Notes: generated by a model not told the origin, from the sequence alone. 64,000 nucleotides of DNA from Inquilinus sp. KBS0705 (GCA_005938025.2 VCCI02000004.1:186001-250000); one strand, 5' to 3'; counted from the stretch's first letter, positions 26,625-36,008 are shown. Numbers and translations: made by a program.

Positions 26625-28277
26625 CTACTCCTTCACCCTTTCCCACACATCCACCGTATTTTTGGTATGTATTAAAATACTGGCCACCTTACCATTAGCA
26701 TCTTTATTAAACTTCAGCGTAAAGCCGTTTTCATCATTTAAAAATTCTGTTGCCGATACAGGGTAGAACAATGCATCTTTCACACCGCCCGGCACTTCTA
26801 TAGTAAGGCCTGGCCATTTTGTTTTAACATCCATAAAAATGCCTTCCATTATATTCAGTTTGTATTTACCTGCAAACGCGGCTAACTGGGATTTGGAAAT
26901 TACCACCTTGCTTTGCAGTGCTTTTATATGGTAGGCTACGTTAGTATTGGCAGTATCTAAAGCATAAGACATCCGGTAGTTTTTTAGTGCTAAGGGCCTA
27001 TTACCCAGCTTAAGGTATACACTGGCCAGGTTGTTATAAACTGTAGCATCTTTGGGATATAACTTGGCATTTTGATTAAAAACAACCATGCTTTGTGCGG
27101 TTTTTCCTTGTTTTAGCAATGTATTTCCAAAGTATTCTATATCTCGTTGGGTAAATTTCAAGCCCCTTTTTTGTAGATCAGCAAACACCAGGCGGGCGTT
27201 TGCATAGCCTTGTTTTCTGATAGCTTTATGTAACTGCAGCATAGTTTCCGGCTCGTCATAGCCGAGTTTTAACCATTTGGTTGCCCAGGTGGTTTGTTTA
27301 CCCAATAGCAGGTTAACTATCTCATTGGCAGCACGCAAACCGGTTATACTATTGGTAAAATACACCAGGCTCTCTTTCTTATCCGGAAATGCGATATAAA
27401 AGCTATTAAACGTAACCATTACCGATCCCCAATGCCAAATGGCCTTGCCCTGCTCGTTTTGCTGCAAGCCAACACCCAGGCCCCAGTCTATATATTTATC
27501 CGCCTCGGTAGTATCATGCCCCAGCCACTGCGCATTGCTTTGTTTGGTAAACATCTGTTGTGCAGTAGCTAATTCCAATCCTGTATGATTGATAAGTGCC
27601 TGTAAGAAAGCATTATAGTCGGCAGCAGTAGTGTATAAGCTAAAGGCGGCATTGGGCTCAAGGTCATCCTCGCCAATTACCTCCGGGTCTGTTTTACTAC
27701 TCTTAATGTAGCTGCTGTTGCGCATTCCAAGTGGTTTAAAAACCTCCTGTTGCATCATATCCTCTAAAGGCATATTAGTTATCTTCTCTTCCACCACCTG
27801 TAAAAAGTGGTAACCCTCGCTGGAGTACGAGAATACCTTACCCGGGTCTGCTACCAGTTTAGATGTGGTATCTCCATAAAACTCCAGTCCGCTGGTATGG
27901 CTTAGCACCATGCGGGCAGTTATTTTGGCAAAGCGGGGGTCTTTACTATCAAACCTTTTGTAGGTGCCAATATAATGTAGCAAAGGTGTATCAATATTAA
28001 TTAAACCCCTGTCTGTCAATCGCATAATCGCGTATTCAAATACTGATTTGCCCAGCGAGCCGGCCCTGAAAATGGTACTATTGGAAATTGTTTTAGCTGT
28101 ACCTTCTTTAGCCACACCTGTGTTGATGGCCAGTGTTTTACCCTTAGCTGTATATACCAATTGTATGCCGCTCACGCCATTATCATTGATAATATCGCGG
28201 ATAGCCTGCTGTGTGGTTTGTGCACTTGCCATGTTGCAGATAATGCAAACGACAATAACGAGAGTAAATTTTTTCAT
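26625..28277 (-). CDS. Secreted serine hydrolase (beta-lactamase/PBP4*-like) with TPR-like tail
   Basis: 550 residues with a signal peptide ending at ASAQ (20). The class C beta-lactamase-like domain has the nucleophile motif S74-LGK77 in IFRAGSLGKSVFEYAI and HWG in AIWHWGSVMV as the third motif. The second motif, normally Y-x-N, reads Y151-S-S153 (FSYSSEGY), so the Asn is replaced. Residues from about 370 contain two TPR-like helices (TVYNNLASVYLKLGNRPLAL), then a beta-rich C-terminal domain of the kind seen in such esterase/peptidase fusions. It probably acts on a D-Ala peptide or an ester in the periplasm; the substrate is unknown. A possible promoter is TTTG-N18-TATCTTTA at 28296-28325. 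Confidence 0.75.
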   Translation of the reverse strand: MKKFTLVIVVCIICNMASAQTTQQAIRDIINDNGVSGIQLVYTAKGKTLAINTGVAKEGTAKTISNSTIFRAGSLGKSVFEYAIMRLTDRGLINIDTPLLHYIGTYKRFDSKDPRFAKITARMVLSHTSGLEFYGDTTSKLVADPGKVFSYSSEGYHFLQVVEEKITNMPLEDMMQQEVFKPLGMRNSSYIKSSKTDPEVIGEDDLEPNAAFSLYTTAADYNAFLQALINHTGLELATAQQMFTKQSNAQWLGHDTTEADKYIDWGLGVGLQQNEQGKAIWHWGSVMVTFNSFYIAFPDKKESLVYFTNSITGLRAANEIVNLLLGKQTTWATKWLKLGYDEPETMLQLHKAIRKQGYANARLVFADLQKRGLKFTQRDIEYFGNTLLKQGKTAQSMVVFNQNAKLYPKDATVYNNLASVYLKLGNRPLALKNYRMSYALDTANTNVAYHIKALQSKVVISKSQLAAFAGKYKLNIMEGIFMDVKTKWPGLTIEVPGGVKDALFYPVSATEFLNDENGFTLKFNKDANGKVASILIHTKNTVDVWERVKE

Positions 28278-28610
28278 ATATGGCTTGGCAAGCTATAAAG
28301 ATATAGATATTAGCTATTAAGCAAAACTAAATTTTGTTTGATGGCGTTTTTTGTAAATAATACAGAATATAATTCGGCATCAAGTACAGGAATGGTATTC
28401 ACAATAGAAAAGTTTTACTAGCTAATAATTGCCTGTTTAGGCCTGATGAATGGTTGCCGAATAACGAATATTATTAGAATGCCAATATCTGGAAAGTGCT
28501 TGTTTTATTTTGAGATTTTTTCGTCGCTGCTGTGTGGCAGATTCCATTAAATTCGTTATTTTTCCACTGTGGTCAATCACCAATATAACAAAAAAACACC
28601 ATATAAAAAA
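28278..28610. other. Intergenic region without recognisable gene
   Basis: 333 bp between a minus-strand hydrolase gene and a plus-strand small gene. The left end holds the likely hydrolase promoter (-7-like TATCTTTA, complement of 28296-28303). I see no repeat or other ORF. Confidence 0.4.
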
Positions 28611-28862
28611 ATGAAAACAGACATTTACACAAAAGTAATACTAACAATTATTGCCGTAGCACTAACGCTTAACCTGGTAAAAAGCACTATTACCCCCGCT
28701 ATGGCCGACACCAAAAAGTATGTTACCCTGCCGGTGAATGCCGACGGCAGCATCAACGTACACGTAAGCAAATTGGATGGCCCAATGGATGTGAACATCA
28801 AAAATGTAGACCCACGTGCCTTCTATTATGTACAGCCAATACCGGTAAAGGTTAATCAGTAA
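28611..28862 (+). CDS. Small membrane-anchored or secreted protein, function unknown
   Basis: 83 residues from the ATG at 28611; a longer frame from a GTG at 28569 is less likely. The N-terminal hydrophobic helix (VILTIIAVALTLNLVKS) is followed by a short domain: KKYVTLPVNADGSINVHVSK, PMDVNIKNVDPRAFYYVQ. The repeated 'V-N-A-D-G-S-I-N-V' style is common in small Bacteroidetes proteins of unknown role. It converges on the acyl-CoA dehydrogenase gene with a 20-bp gap. Confidence 0.6.
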   Translation: MKTDIYTKVILTIIAVALTLNLVKSTITPAMADTKKYVTLPVNADGSINVHVSKLDGPMDVNIKNVDPRAFYYVQPIPVKVNQ

Positions 28863-28882
28863 GCGTATACCTTACCCGCTAT

Positions 28883-30061
28883 TTATTTCAGTACCTCACG
28901 GCTAATTACTATCTTCTGTATCTCGGAGGTGCCCTCGCCGATGGTACACAGCTTGGCATCGCGGTAGTACTTTTCTACCGGGAAATCCTTAGTATAGCCG
29001 TAACCGCCAAATATCTGCACCGCCTCGTTTGCGGTACGCACAGCTACTTCTGATGCAAAGTACTTAGCCATAGCCGACTGCTTGGTAACCGGCAGGTGCC
29101 TGTTTTTTAAATCGGCGGCTTGCATTATCAATAGTTCGGCAGCTTCTATTTCGGTAGCCATATCGGCCAGTTTAAAGGCTATACCCTGAAAATTACTGAT
29201 AGGCTGCCCAAACTGGTGCCGCTCTTTTGAATAGGCTACGGCAGCCTCAAACGCGCCTTTGGCAATACCTAATGACAGCGCAGCGATAGATATTCGCCCG
29301 CCATCCAAAACCTTCATAGCCTGTTTAAAACCTTCGCCTTCGGCACCTAACAGGTTCGCTTTGGGCACACGGCAATTATCGAAAATCATTTCGGTAGTTT
29401 CGGAGGCGCGCATGCCCAGCTTGTTCTCTTTTTTACCGGCGCTAAAACCCGGTGTGCCGCGCTCTATTACCAGGGCCGATATCCCTTTTGAGTCGCCCTT
29501 TTCGCCGGTGCGCACCATTACGACTGCCAAATCGCCCGATTTACCGTGGGTTATCCAGTTTTTAGATCCGTTAACAATATAATGGTCGCCATCTAATACG
29601 GCGGTAGTTGCCATACGCATCGCATCAGATCCGGTGTTAGCTTCGGTCAATCCCCATGCACCTAACCACTCGGCAGTAGCCAGTTTGGGTAACCAGCGTT
29701 GCTTTTGCTCCTCGTTAGCAAAGGCCAATATATGCCCCGTGCATAATGAGTTGTGTGCGGCAACCGATAACCCGATAGAGCCACAAACCTTGGCTATTTC
29801 TACAATAACAGTAACATACTCGGCATAGCCAAAACCCGACCCGCCATACTCCTCTGGAACCAGCACGCCCATCATGCCTTGCTCCCCTAATTGTTTAAAC
29901 AACTCTAAGGGGAAGTGTTGCTCCTCGTCCCACTGCATTACATTTGGCCTGATATGCTTTTCGGCAAAATCCTTAGCCATTTGCCCAACCATTTTTTGGT
30001 TGTCGCTTACAGAAAAATCATAGCCGGCTGTCGGCAGGTTATCGGTTAATAAAGTATCCAT
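28883..30061 (-). CDS. Acyl-CoA dehydrogenase
   Basis: FAD enzyme that introduces the alpha-beta double bond into acyl-CoA and passes electrons to ETF. 392 residues. Signatures: GAWGLTEANTGSDAMRMATT (flavin/substrate loop), KNWITHGKSGDLAVVMVRTG, RISIAALSLGIAKGAFEAAV, ERHQFGQPISNFQGIAFKLA and the C-terminal LCTIGEGTSEIQKIVISREV with the expected catalytic Glu. The short-chain or branched-chain type is likely, but the exact substrate cannot be read from sequence. A 24-bp perfect palindrome lies 46 bp upstream of the start, so control by a TetR- or MarR-type repressor is plausible. Confidence 0.92.
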   Translation of the reverse strand: MDTLLTDNLPTAGYDFSVSDNQKMVGQMAKDFAEKHIRPNVMQWDEEQHFPLELFKQLGEQGMMGVLVPEEYGGSGFGYAEYVTVIVEIAKVCGSIGLSVAAHNSLCTGHILAFANEEQKQRWLPKLATAEWLGAWGLTEANTGSDAMRMATTAVLDGDHYIVNGSKNWITHGKSGDLAVVMVRTGEKGDSKGISALVIERGTPGFSAGKKENKLGMRASETTEMIFDNCRVPKANLLGAEGEGFKQAMKVLDGGRISIAALSLGIAKGAFEAAVAYSKERHQFGQPISNFQGIAFKLADMATEIEAAELLIMQAADLKNRHLPVTKQSAMAKYFASEVAVRTANEAVQIFGGYGYTKDFPVEKYYRDAKLCTIGEGTSEIQKIVISREVLK

Positions 30062-30106
30062 TTAATGGGTTTTAATTGGTGCTGTAAAACTAATCATAAT
30101 AAGTCA

Positions 30107-30130
30107 ATTTACTATGCATGCATAGTAAAT
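30107..30130. promoter_or_regulatory. 24-bp perfect palindrome, probable operator
   Basis: ATTTACTATGCA followed by its exact reverse complement. It lies in the divergent space between the acyl-CoA dehydrogenase and the DinB gene. Perfect dyads of this size are typical targets of dimeric TetR/MarR repressors. No such regulator gene is in the window. Confidence 0.6.
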
Positions 30131-30230
30131 AAGTTTTTTACCGCCTTTTTGTTTTTTATATTTTTCTGCTGACATAGGGCTGTCACTACGCGGTGGTTAC
30201 TTTGGATTATTAACCAAACACGAAAACGTT

Positions 30231-30749
30231 ATGACATTGATCAATTATTTCCTGAAACAACTCAACGAGGAATCAGAAACCACCCGCAAAATGCTACAGA
30301 TAGTGCCAAATGATAAATACGATTGGGCGCCGCATCCAAAAAGCATGAACATACAAACACTGGCTACCCACATTGCCGAGCTGCCTACCTGGATAACCTT
30401 GGCCTTAACTACCGAGGAACTGGATTTTGCAGCCAACGATTACGCCCAGAAAAACGTAAGCGATACAGAGGCTTTACTAGCTTTATTTGAACAGTCGGTA
30501 ATTGATGGCCGCAGCAAATTGGTACCCGAAAATGAAAGCCTGTTGAACGAAACATGGACCATGCGCAATGGCAACCAGGTTTATATAAAATGCAGTAAGG
30601 AAGATCTGATACGCATCACCCTATCACAAATTATTCACCATAGGGCGCAATTGGGTGTATACCTGCGCCTGTTAAATATCCCTATCCCTGGCAGCTACGG
30701 CCCAAGTGCCGATGAACAGTTTGAAGTGATAGAAGTGTTGGAGGAATAA
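30231..30749 (+). CDS. DinB-family protein
   Basis: 172-residue four-helix-bundle protein of the DinB/YfiT superfamily, metal-dependent and often linked to thiol (bacillithiol or similar) transfer or stress. Expected metal ligands are the His in LATHIAELPTW (about residue 47) and the histidines in SQIIHHRAQLGVYLR (about 136-141). No neighbour explains its substrate. It is divergent from the acyl-CoA dehydrogenase gene and may share its palindromic operator. Confidence 0.85.
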   Translation: MTLINYFLKQLNEESETTRKMLQIVPNDKYDWAPHPKSMNIQTLATHIAELPTWITLALTTEELDFAANDYAQKNVSDTEALLALFEQSVIDGRSKLVPENESLLNETWTMRNGNQVYIKCSKEDLIRITLSQIIHHRAQLGVYLRLLNIPIPGSYGPSADEQFEVIEVLEE

Positions 30750-30772
30750 AACCTGGCACACGAGTTCTATAT

Positions 30773-30854
30773 CGTCATTGCGAGGCACGAAGCAATCTCC
30801 AAACTTTGCTAATCACTTGCATGTGCAGAGATTGCTTCGTGCCTCGCAATGACG
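30773..30854. repeat. REP-like long palindrome between convergent genes
   Basis: A 27-bp arm (30773-30799, starting CGTCATTGCGAGGCACGAAG) pairs perfectly with 30828-30854 around a 28-nt loop. The CGTCATTGCGAGG...AAGCAATCTC motif is a well-known dispersed intergenic palindrome in several phyla. It sits between the DinB and fucosidase genes and may act as a transcription barrier. Confidence 0.85.
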
Positions 30855-30880
30855 GTTAATTACAACATGCGATTAATTGA

Positions 30881-32182
30881 TTAATTCATCGTCAGCTTCA
30901 CCACTGTATCATCCGGATCGAGTGCCAGGCCCGATGTGTAGATAAACAACCCTTCGGGTACTTGTTTATACTTTACCGCGCTGCCATCGCTTAACAGGGC
31001 TGCTTTGGCAACCTTGCCTTTTAACTGCGGTATAAAAATATACGGCTCGCTTTGCGGTTGGGTAATGTGGGCGTACATGGTTTTGTTGTTTACCGTAACT
31101 ACACCCCATGGTTGCGGCGGTATGCCACTGCCGCGTGTGCCATAAATGCTTTCGCCATTCTTTTTAACCCATGCGCCAACAATAGCCAGTGTATCGGTAA
31201 ACTCACTTTGTATTTTACCATTAGGCATTGGGCCAATGTTAAGCAAAAAGTTGGCATTGCGGCCTGCCGCGTTAACCAGGTAATGGATGATCTGTTTTGA
31301 TGTTTTAAAGCTTCTGTCGTTAATATTAAAGCCCCAGCTGTTATTTATGGTTTCGCAGGTTTCCAGCGGCAAAGCGCCAATTTTCGATTCGGCACTAAAG
31401 CCGGTTGTATTGTTGCCCGGCAGGTCCTTTTCAAACATCTGGAAATCCTCGCCATCCTTAACCGCTTTATGATGGTTATTACCTACCATAATGGCAGGGT
31501 TTAACTTATGTATAAGCCCGTAAATTTCATCGTAGTGCCAGTTTACATCTGCGCGCTCCCAATCACCATCAAACCATATCCCTTTTACACCGGGGTATTT
31601 GGTTATCAGCTCGGTTAGCTGGTCTTTCATAAATTTAATATAGCTGTCCCAATCTCCTTTTACAGGCTTGCCGTTAACAATAGGGCTGCCAAAAGCATAA
31701 TCGGGCCTGCCCCAATCCAATAACGAATAGTAAAAATGCAGCTCTATCCCTTCCTTTTCGCACTCCTTTGCCAGCTCCATCAATGGGTCTTTATGGTAAG
31801 GCGATGCATCAACAATATTATAAGGCGACATTTTGGTAGCAAACATGCTAAAACCATCGTGGTGGCGCGATGTAATGGTAATGTATTTCATGCCCGCGTT
31901 TTTGGCAAAAGCAACCCACTCCTTGGCGTTAAATTCCTGCGGATTAAAAAATCCGGCCAGGCGCTTATAGCTATTATAAGGAATATGCTTATCGTGCATC
32001 ACCCATTCACCATCGCCCAAAATACTGTATATGCCCCAGTGAATAAACAGGCCAAATTTCATATCCTGAAATTTTTGCCGCTGGGCCAGGTTTTCGGCAG
32101 TTGGGGTGTAGGTACCCTGCGCGGCAAGGCGGCTAACGGCAAATACGCCAAACAGTGCAATAAGGATGAGTTGCTTTTTCAT
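30881..32182 (-). CDS. Alpha-L-fucosidase, GH29
   Basis: Retaining exo-fucosidase, exported (signal peptide ending RLAAQG). 433 residues. The catalytic barrel shows KFGLFIHWGIYSILGDGEWV, ITSRHHDGFSMFATKMSPYN, LHFYYSLLDWGRPDY, and GIWFDGDWE with D205 as the probable nucleophile. The C-terminal beta domain starts near 340. It is encoded 9 bp downstream of a mutarotase-like gene on the same strand, so released L-fucose could be handled by that partner. No SusC/SusD pair is adjacent, so the source glycan is unknown. Confidence 0.93.
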   Translation of the reverse strand: MKKQLILIALFGVFAVSRLAAQGTYTPTAENLAQRQKFQDMKFGLFIHWGIYSILGDGEWVMHDKHIPYNSYKRLAGFFNPQEFNAKEWVAFAKNAGMKYITITSRHHDGFSMFATKMSPYNIVDASPYHKDPLMELAKECEKEGIELHFYYSLLDWGRPDYAFGSPIVNGKPVKGDWDSYIKFMKDQLTELITKYPGVKGIWFDGDWERADVNWHYDEIYGLIHKLNPAIMVGNNHHKAVKDGEDFQMFEKDLPGNNTTGFSAESKIGALPLETCETINNSWGFNINDRSFKTSKQIIHYLVNAAGRNANFLLNIGPMPNGKIQSEFTDTLAIVGAWVKKNGESIYGTRGSGIPPQPWGVVTVNNKTMYAHITQPQSEPYIFIPQLKGKVAKAALLSDGSAVKYKQVPEGLFIYTSGLALDPDDTVVKLTMN

Positions 32183-32191
32183 ATCAGCATG

Positions 32192-32521
32192 TTATAGTTG
32201 AAATATTTTATCCATTAAAACCCACTTTTCGCCGGCAAGCGCACCTTTTACAGGCTGCTGGTATTTCCACATCAGGGTTTCCCATTCCTGTACCTTTGGG
32301 TTGGCCGCATCCATTGCCCCTTTTTTCTCGAAGCTAAAATCGGCGGTGGTTTCCATTATCATAAACAGCCGCACATTGTAGCGGTATATTTGCATGCTGC
32401 TAATACCTGCGCTGGTAATGCTTTCTAAAATTTCGGGCCATACCGCCTCGTGATAGGCCTCGTATTCGGCTATTAAGGCCTCGTCATCTTTCAGATCAAG
32501 CGTTAAGCAATATCTTTTCAT
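32192..32521 (-). CDS. L-rhamnose mutarotase-family protein
   Basis: 109 residues from the ATG at 32521 (MKRYCLTLDLKDDEALIAEY); a TTG three codons upstream is less likely. The family pattern EYEAYHEAVWPEILESITSA, then MQIYRYNVRLFMIMET, matches RhaM, which interconverts the alpha and beta anomers of L-rhamnose. Because the next gene in the operon is an alpha-L-fucosidase, the natural substrate may be L-fucose, also a 6-deoxy-L-sugar. That is inferred from context. Confidence 0.85.
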   Translation of the reverse strand: MKRYCLTLDLKDDEALIAEYEAYHEAVWPEILESITSAGISSMQIYRYNVRLFMIMETTADFSFEKKGAMDAANPKVQEWETLMWKYQQPVKGALAGEKWVLMDKIFQL

Positions 32522-32640
32522 AGTAAACAATAGTTATACAAAGAAATAAATGTTTGGCCTAAAAACAATAGTGCCGGGCGTTTAATTTATGGCATATTTT
32601 GCTTTAATTGCAGTATGCTTGCCTATATTACCCTTAACCC

Positions 32641-33156
32641 ATGACCGATACGCTATTTGAATCTGCCAGCCTTGCCACTAGGCGTTTTAACACCGGCGAT
32701 AGTGCCTTTATTTTTGAATTACTGAATACCCCTGCATGGAAAAAATTTATTGGCGACCGCGGCATACACACCATGCAGGATGCTACTGATTATATTATAA
32801 ACTCGCCGCTGGCCAGTTACGCTAAAAATGGCTATGGCGGCTGGCTGGTTACGCTAAAAGATACCATGCAGCCCATTGGCATGTGCGGTCTGTTTAAACG
32901 CGACTACCTGGATGGGCCCGACCTTGGCTTTGCCTTTTTACCCGAGTTTGAAGGGCGGGGCTACGCTTACGAGAGCACCATGGCTGCTATAGCGCATGTG
33001 CGCAGCAATTATAATATTACAGGTTTATACGCCACTACCATGCTGGCCAACGCCCGATCGCGCAAATTGCTTGAACGTTGCGGCTTTATGCATAAAGGCA
33101 CGCTGGCTATACCTAATGTAGATGATTCGAGCATGTTGTACTATCTTAGTTTATAA
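32641..33156 (+). CDS. GNAT N-acetyltransferase, RimJ/RimL type
   Basis: 171-residue acetyl-CoA-dependent acetyltransferase. The fold is visible in TRRFNTGDSAFIFELLNTPA, GMCGLFKRDYLDGPDLGFAF, the pyrophosphate-binding loop EFEGRGYAYESTMAAI and LYATTMLANARSRKLLERCG. Such proteins acetylate alpha-amino groups of ribosomal proteins or small amines. The substrate is not determined. It stands alone, divergent from the mutarotase gene. Confidence 0.88.
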   Translation: MTDTLFESASLATRRFNTGDSAFIFELLNTPAWKKFIGDRGIHTMQDATDYIINSPLASYAKNGYGGWLVTLKDTMQPIGMCGLFKRDYLDGPDLGFAFLPEFEGRGYAYESTMAAIAHVRSNYNITGLYATTMLANARSRKLLERCGFMHKGTLAIPNVDDSSMLYYLSL

Positions 33157-33221
33157 AAGCGTAACATAACCTTTACCCTGCATATACCATAAGTTAAACA
33201 CGGTTTGATATTTTTAGCCCC

Positions 33222-35786
33222 ATGTTAAATACCCGCAGAGATTTCTTAAAAAAAGCAGCCTTGTTAACCGGCGCGGCAGGGCTATCGGGCATGTTGCCTG
33301 CATCTATACAAAAAGCAATGGCTATTAACCCTGCACCCGGCAGCACCTGGATGGATGCCGAGCATGTGGTGATACTGATGCAGGAAAACCGCTCTTTCGA
33401 CCATTGCTTTGGCTCGTTAAAAGGAGTGCGGGGCTTTAACGACCCACGAATTATTGATCTGCCTAATAAAAACCCGGTGTGGCTGCAATCAAACCGCATG
33501 GGCGAAACTTACGCGCCGTTTCACCTGGATATTAACAACACCAAAGCCACCTGGATGAACTCGTTACCGCATAGCTGGAGCAACCAGGTAAATGCCCGTA
33601 ATGATGGCAAATTTGACCAATGGCTTAACGAAAAAAGATCGGGCCACCCCGATTATAAGAATATGCCCTTAACGCTGGGCTTCCATAAGCGCGAAGACCT
33701 GCCTTTTAACTATGCGCTGGCAGATGCCTTTACCGTGTGCGACCAAAATTTTTGCTCGTCGTTAACCGGCACTACGCCAAACCGCCATTATTTGTGGAGC
33801 GGCACCATCCGTAAAGATCAAAATGAAAATTCGAAGGCCAATGTTTGGAACGAGGATGCCGACTTTGGCACTTTAGACTGGACAACCTTCCCCGAGCGGT
33901 TAGAGGATAACGGCATATCGTGGAAGTGCTACCAAAACGAGCTATCGGTAGGGGTTGGTTTCGAGGGCGAAGAGGATGCCTGGCTATCCAACTTTACCGA
34001 TAACAACCTGGAGTTTTTTAAACAGTTTAATGTAAGGCTGCACGATAAGCACGTGGCCTACCGCAAAAAACAGCTAACCGTTTTACCGGGGCAAATAGCT
34101 GCAACGCAAGCCAAGATAGATGCCTTGCCTACGGATGATGCCAAATTAAGGCCGCTTAAAAAACAATTGAAACAATTACAGGCCGAACTGGACGATATTA
34201 AAAACAACCCCCAGCTATTAGCCGATGGTGCGTTTGACAAGTTGAGTGAGCGCGAAAAAAGCCTGCACCTAAAAGCCTTTAATACCAATAAAGCCGACCC
34301 GCATCACCGAACGCTGGCTACGCTAAAATATAACGACAATGGCGTAGAGCGCGAAATGCAGATACCCAAAGGCGATGTTTTATATCAGTTTAGGGATGAT
34401 GTAGAAAGCGGGGCCTTGCCAACCGTATCGTGGCTTACCGCGCCCGAAAACTTTTCGGACCATCCCGGCGCGCCATGGTATGGTGCCTGGTATGTATCAG
34501 AGGTGTTAGACATCCTTACCAAAAACCCCGAGGTATGGAAAAAAACCATCTTTATTTTAACCTACGACGAGAACGATGGCTATTTTGACCACATCCCGCC
34601 GTTTGTTGCGCCACACTCGCATAAACCGGGCACAGGTAAGGTATCTGACGGTATTGATACCCGTGTAGAGTTTGTAACGCTTGAGCAGGAACTGGCCCGC
34701 GAAGGCTTCCCTACCAAGTATAACCGCGAAAACGCCATTGGCCTGGGCTTTAGGGTGCCTATGGTTATCGCATCGCCATGGAGCCGCGGCGGGTATGTAA
34801 ATTCCGAAGTGTTCGACCATACCTCTACCCTGCAATTTTTGGAAACTTTCTTGTCTAAAAAAACCGGTAAGCCCATAAAAGAAACCAACATCAGCGATTG
34901 GCGCCGTACAGTTTGCGGCGACCTTACATCGGTGTTTCGCCCCTACAACGGCGAAAAAATTACCGTACCAACTTTTTTGCAAAAAGATGAAACGCTGGAG
35001 GGTATACACAAGGCGCAATTCAAAAAAGACCCGTCGAATTTTAAAAATTTAAGCGCTGAAGAGATAGAGCAGATCAAAAAAGACCCGTATAGCTCGCCGT
35101 ATATGCCGCAGCAGGAAAAAGGTATTAAACCCGCCTGCGCCCTGCCTTACGAAATGTATGCCGATGGCAAGTTGAGTGCAGATAGATCTTCATTCGAGAT
35201 GAAATTTCATAATGGTAACGGGGTATTTGGCAAGCAAACAGCCGGAGCGCCGTTTAACGTGTATGCACCGGGCAAATACGCCGCGTTTAACAACCCGCAA
35301 ACTATGGAAGATGTGCGTACATGGAGTTATGCGCTTACCGCCGGCGATACCATTACAGACGCATGGCCACTTGCCGAATTTGAAAATAGCCAATATCACC
35401 TGCGCACCTACGGCCCCAACGGTTTTTACCGCGAATTTAAAGGCGATGCTAAAGACCCGCTTATAAACACCGCTGTTACCTACCAGGCCATAAATAAAAA
35501 ACTAACCGGAAACATTGAGGTACAACTGACCCTACCCGATAACAGCCACCAGTACAGCGTTGAGGTGATTGATAACGCCTATAAAAACGGCAGCCACCAG
35601 GTAATATTGGCAGGTAACTTAAAGGTTGCCGGGCCGGTATTGCTTAACCTGCATAAAAGCCATGGCTGGTACGATTTCAGCATTAAAGTAAAAGGCTACG
35701 GTAATTTTGAGAAACGATATGCCGGCCGTGTAGAAACCGGTAAAGACACCTACACCGACCCATTAATGGGTGGGGTTATCGTTTAA
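33222..35786 (+). CDS. Phosphocholine-specific phospholipase C, Tat-exported
   Basis: 854 residues. It starts with a twin-arginine signal (MLNTRRDFLKKAALLTGAAG). The catalytic part belongs to the non-haemolytic PLC/acid phosphatase family: VILMQENRSFDHCFGSLKGV, SSLTGTTPNRHYLWSG, FILTYDENDGYFDHIPPFVA and TRVEFVTLEQELAREGFPTK. Residues from about 660 to 845 form two beta-rich domains of the type that follows this enzyme (FHNGNGVFGKQTAGAPFNVY, then EVQLTLPDNSHQYSVEVIDN). It likely releases phosphocholine from lipids outside the cytoplasm. A terminator follows, so it is a single-gene unit. Confidence 0.92.
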   Translation: MLNTRRDFLKKAALLTGAAGLSGMLPASIQKAMAINPAPGSTWMDAEHVVILMQENRSFDHCFGSLKGVRGFNDPRIIDLPNKNPVWLQSNRMGETYAPFHLDINNTKATWMNSLPHSWSNQVNARNDGKFDQWLNEKRSGHPDYKNMPLTLGFHKREDLPFNYALADAFTVCDQNFCSSLTGTTPNRHYLWSGTIRKDQNENSKANVWNEDADFGTLDWTTFPERLEDNGISWKCYQNELSVGVGFEGEEDAWLSNFTDNNLEFFKQFNVRLHDKHVAYRKKQLTVLPGQIAATQAKIDALPTDDAKLRPLKKQLKQLQAELDDIKNNPQLLADGAFDKLSEREKSLHLKAFNTNKADPHHRTLATLKYNDNGVEREMQIPKGDVLYQFRDDVESGALPTVSWLTAPENFSDHPGAPWYGAWYVSEVLDILTKNPEVWKKTIFILTYDENDGYFDHIPPFVAPHSHKPGTGKVSDGIDTRVEFVTLEQELAREGFPTKYNRENAIGLGFRVPMVIASPWSRGGYVNSEVFDHTSTLQFLETFLSKKTGKPIKETNISDWRRTVCGDLTSVFRPYNGEKITVPTFLQKDETLEGIHKAQFKKDPSNFKNLSAEEIEQIKKDPYSSPYMPQQEKGIKPACALPYEMYADGKLSADRSSFEMKFHNGNGVFGKQTAGAPFNVYAPGKYAAFNNPQTMEDVRTWSYALTAGDTITDAWPLAEFENSQYHLRTYGPNGFYREFKGDAKDPLINTAVTYQAINKKLTGNIEVQLTLPDNSHQYSVEVIDNAYKNGSHQVILAGNLKVAGPVLLNLHKSHGWYDFSIKVKGYGNFEKRYAGRVETGKDTYTDPLMGGVIV

Positions 35787-35820
35787 AAATAACGCATCCA
35801 CCCGCTATAACCTTTTTGCC

Positions 35821-35866
35821 GCGCTGATAATGAATTACCAGGTATTCATTATCAAGTGCGTTTTTT
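35821..35866 (+). terminator. Terminator after the phospholipase gene
   Basis: A near-perfect stem, GATAATGAA with TTCATTATC plus inner TACC/GGTA and outer pairing, ends in TTTTTTG on the plus strand about 35 bp past the stop. Confidence 0.7.
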
Positions 35867-36008
35867 GTTTTAATCACTAAACGTTGTCAAAAAAGCTAAC
35901 AGCCGCGGATGAATGCGCCTCATAAGATCAGGCAGTCCTTATCCTCACCTTAAATATATTACGGCACAAGGCTTGTAAGTGCTACAGCTAAACCTAAAAA
36001 ATATCCAA

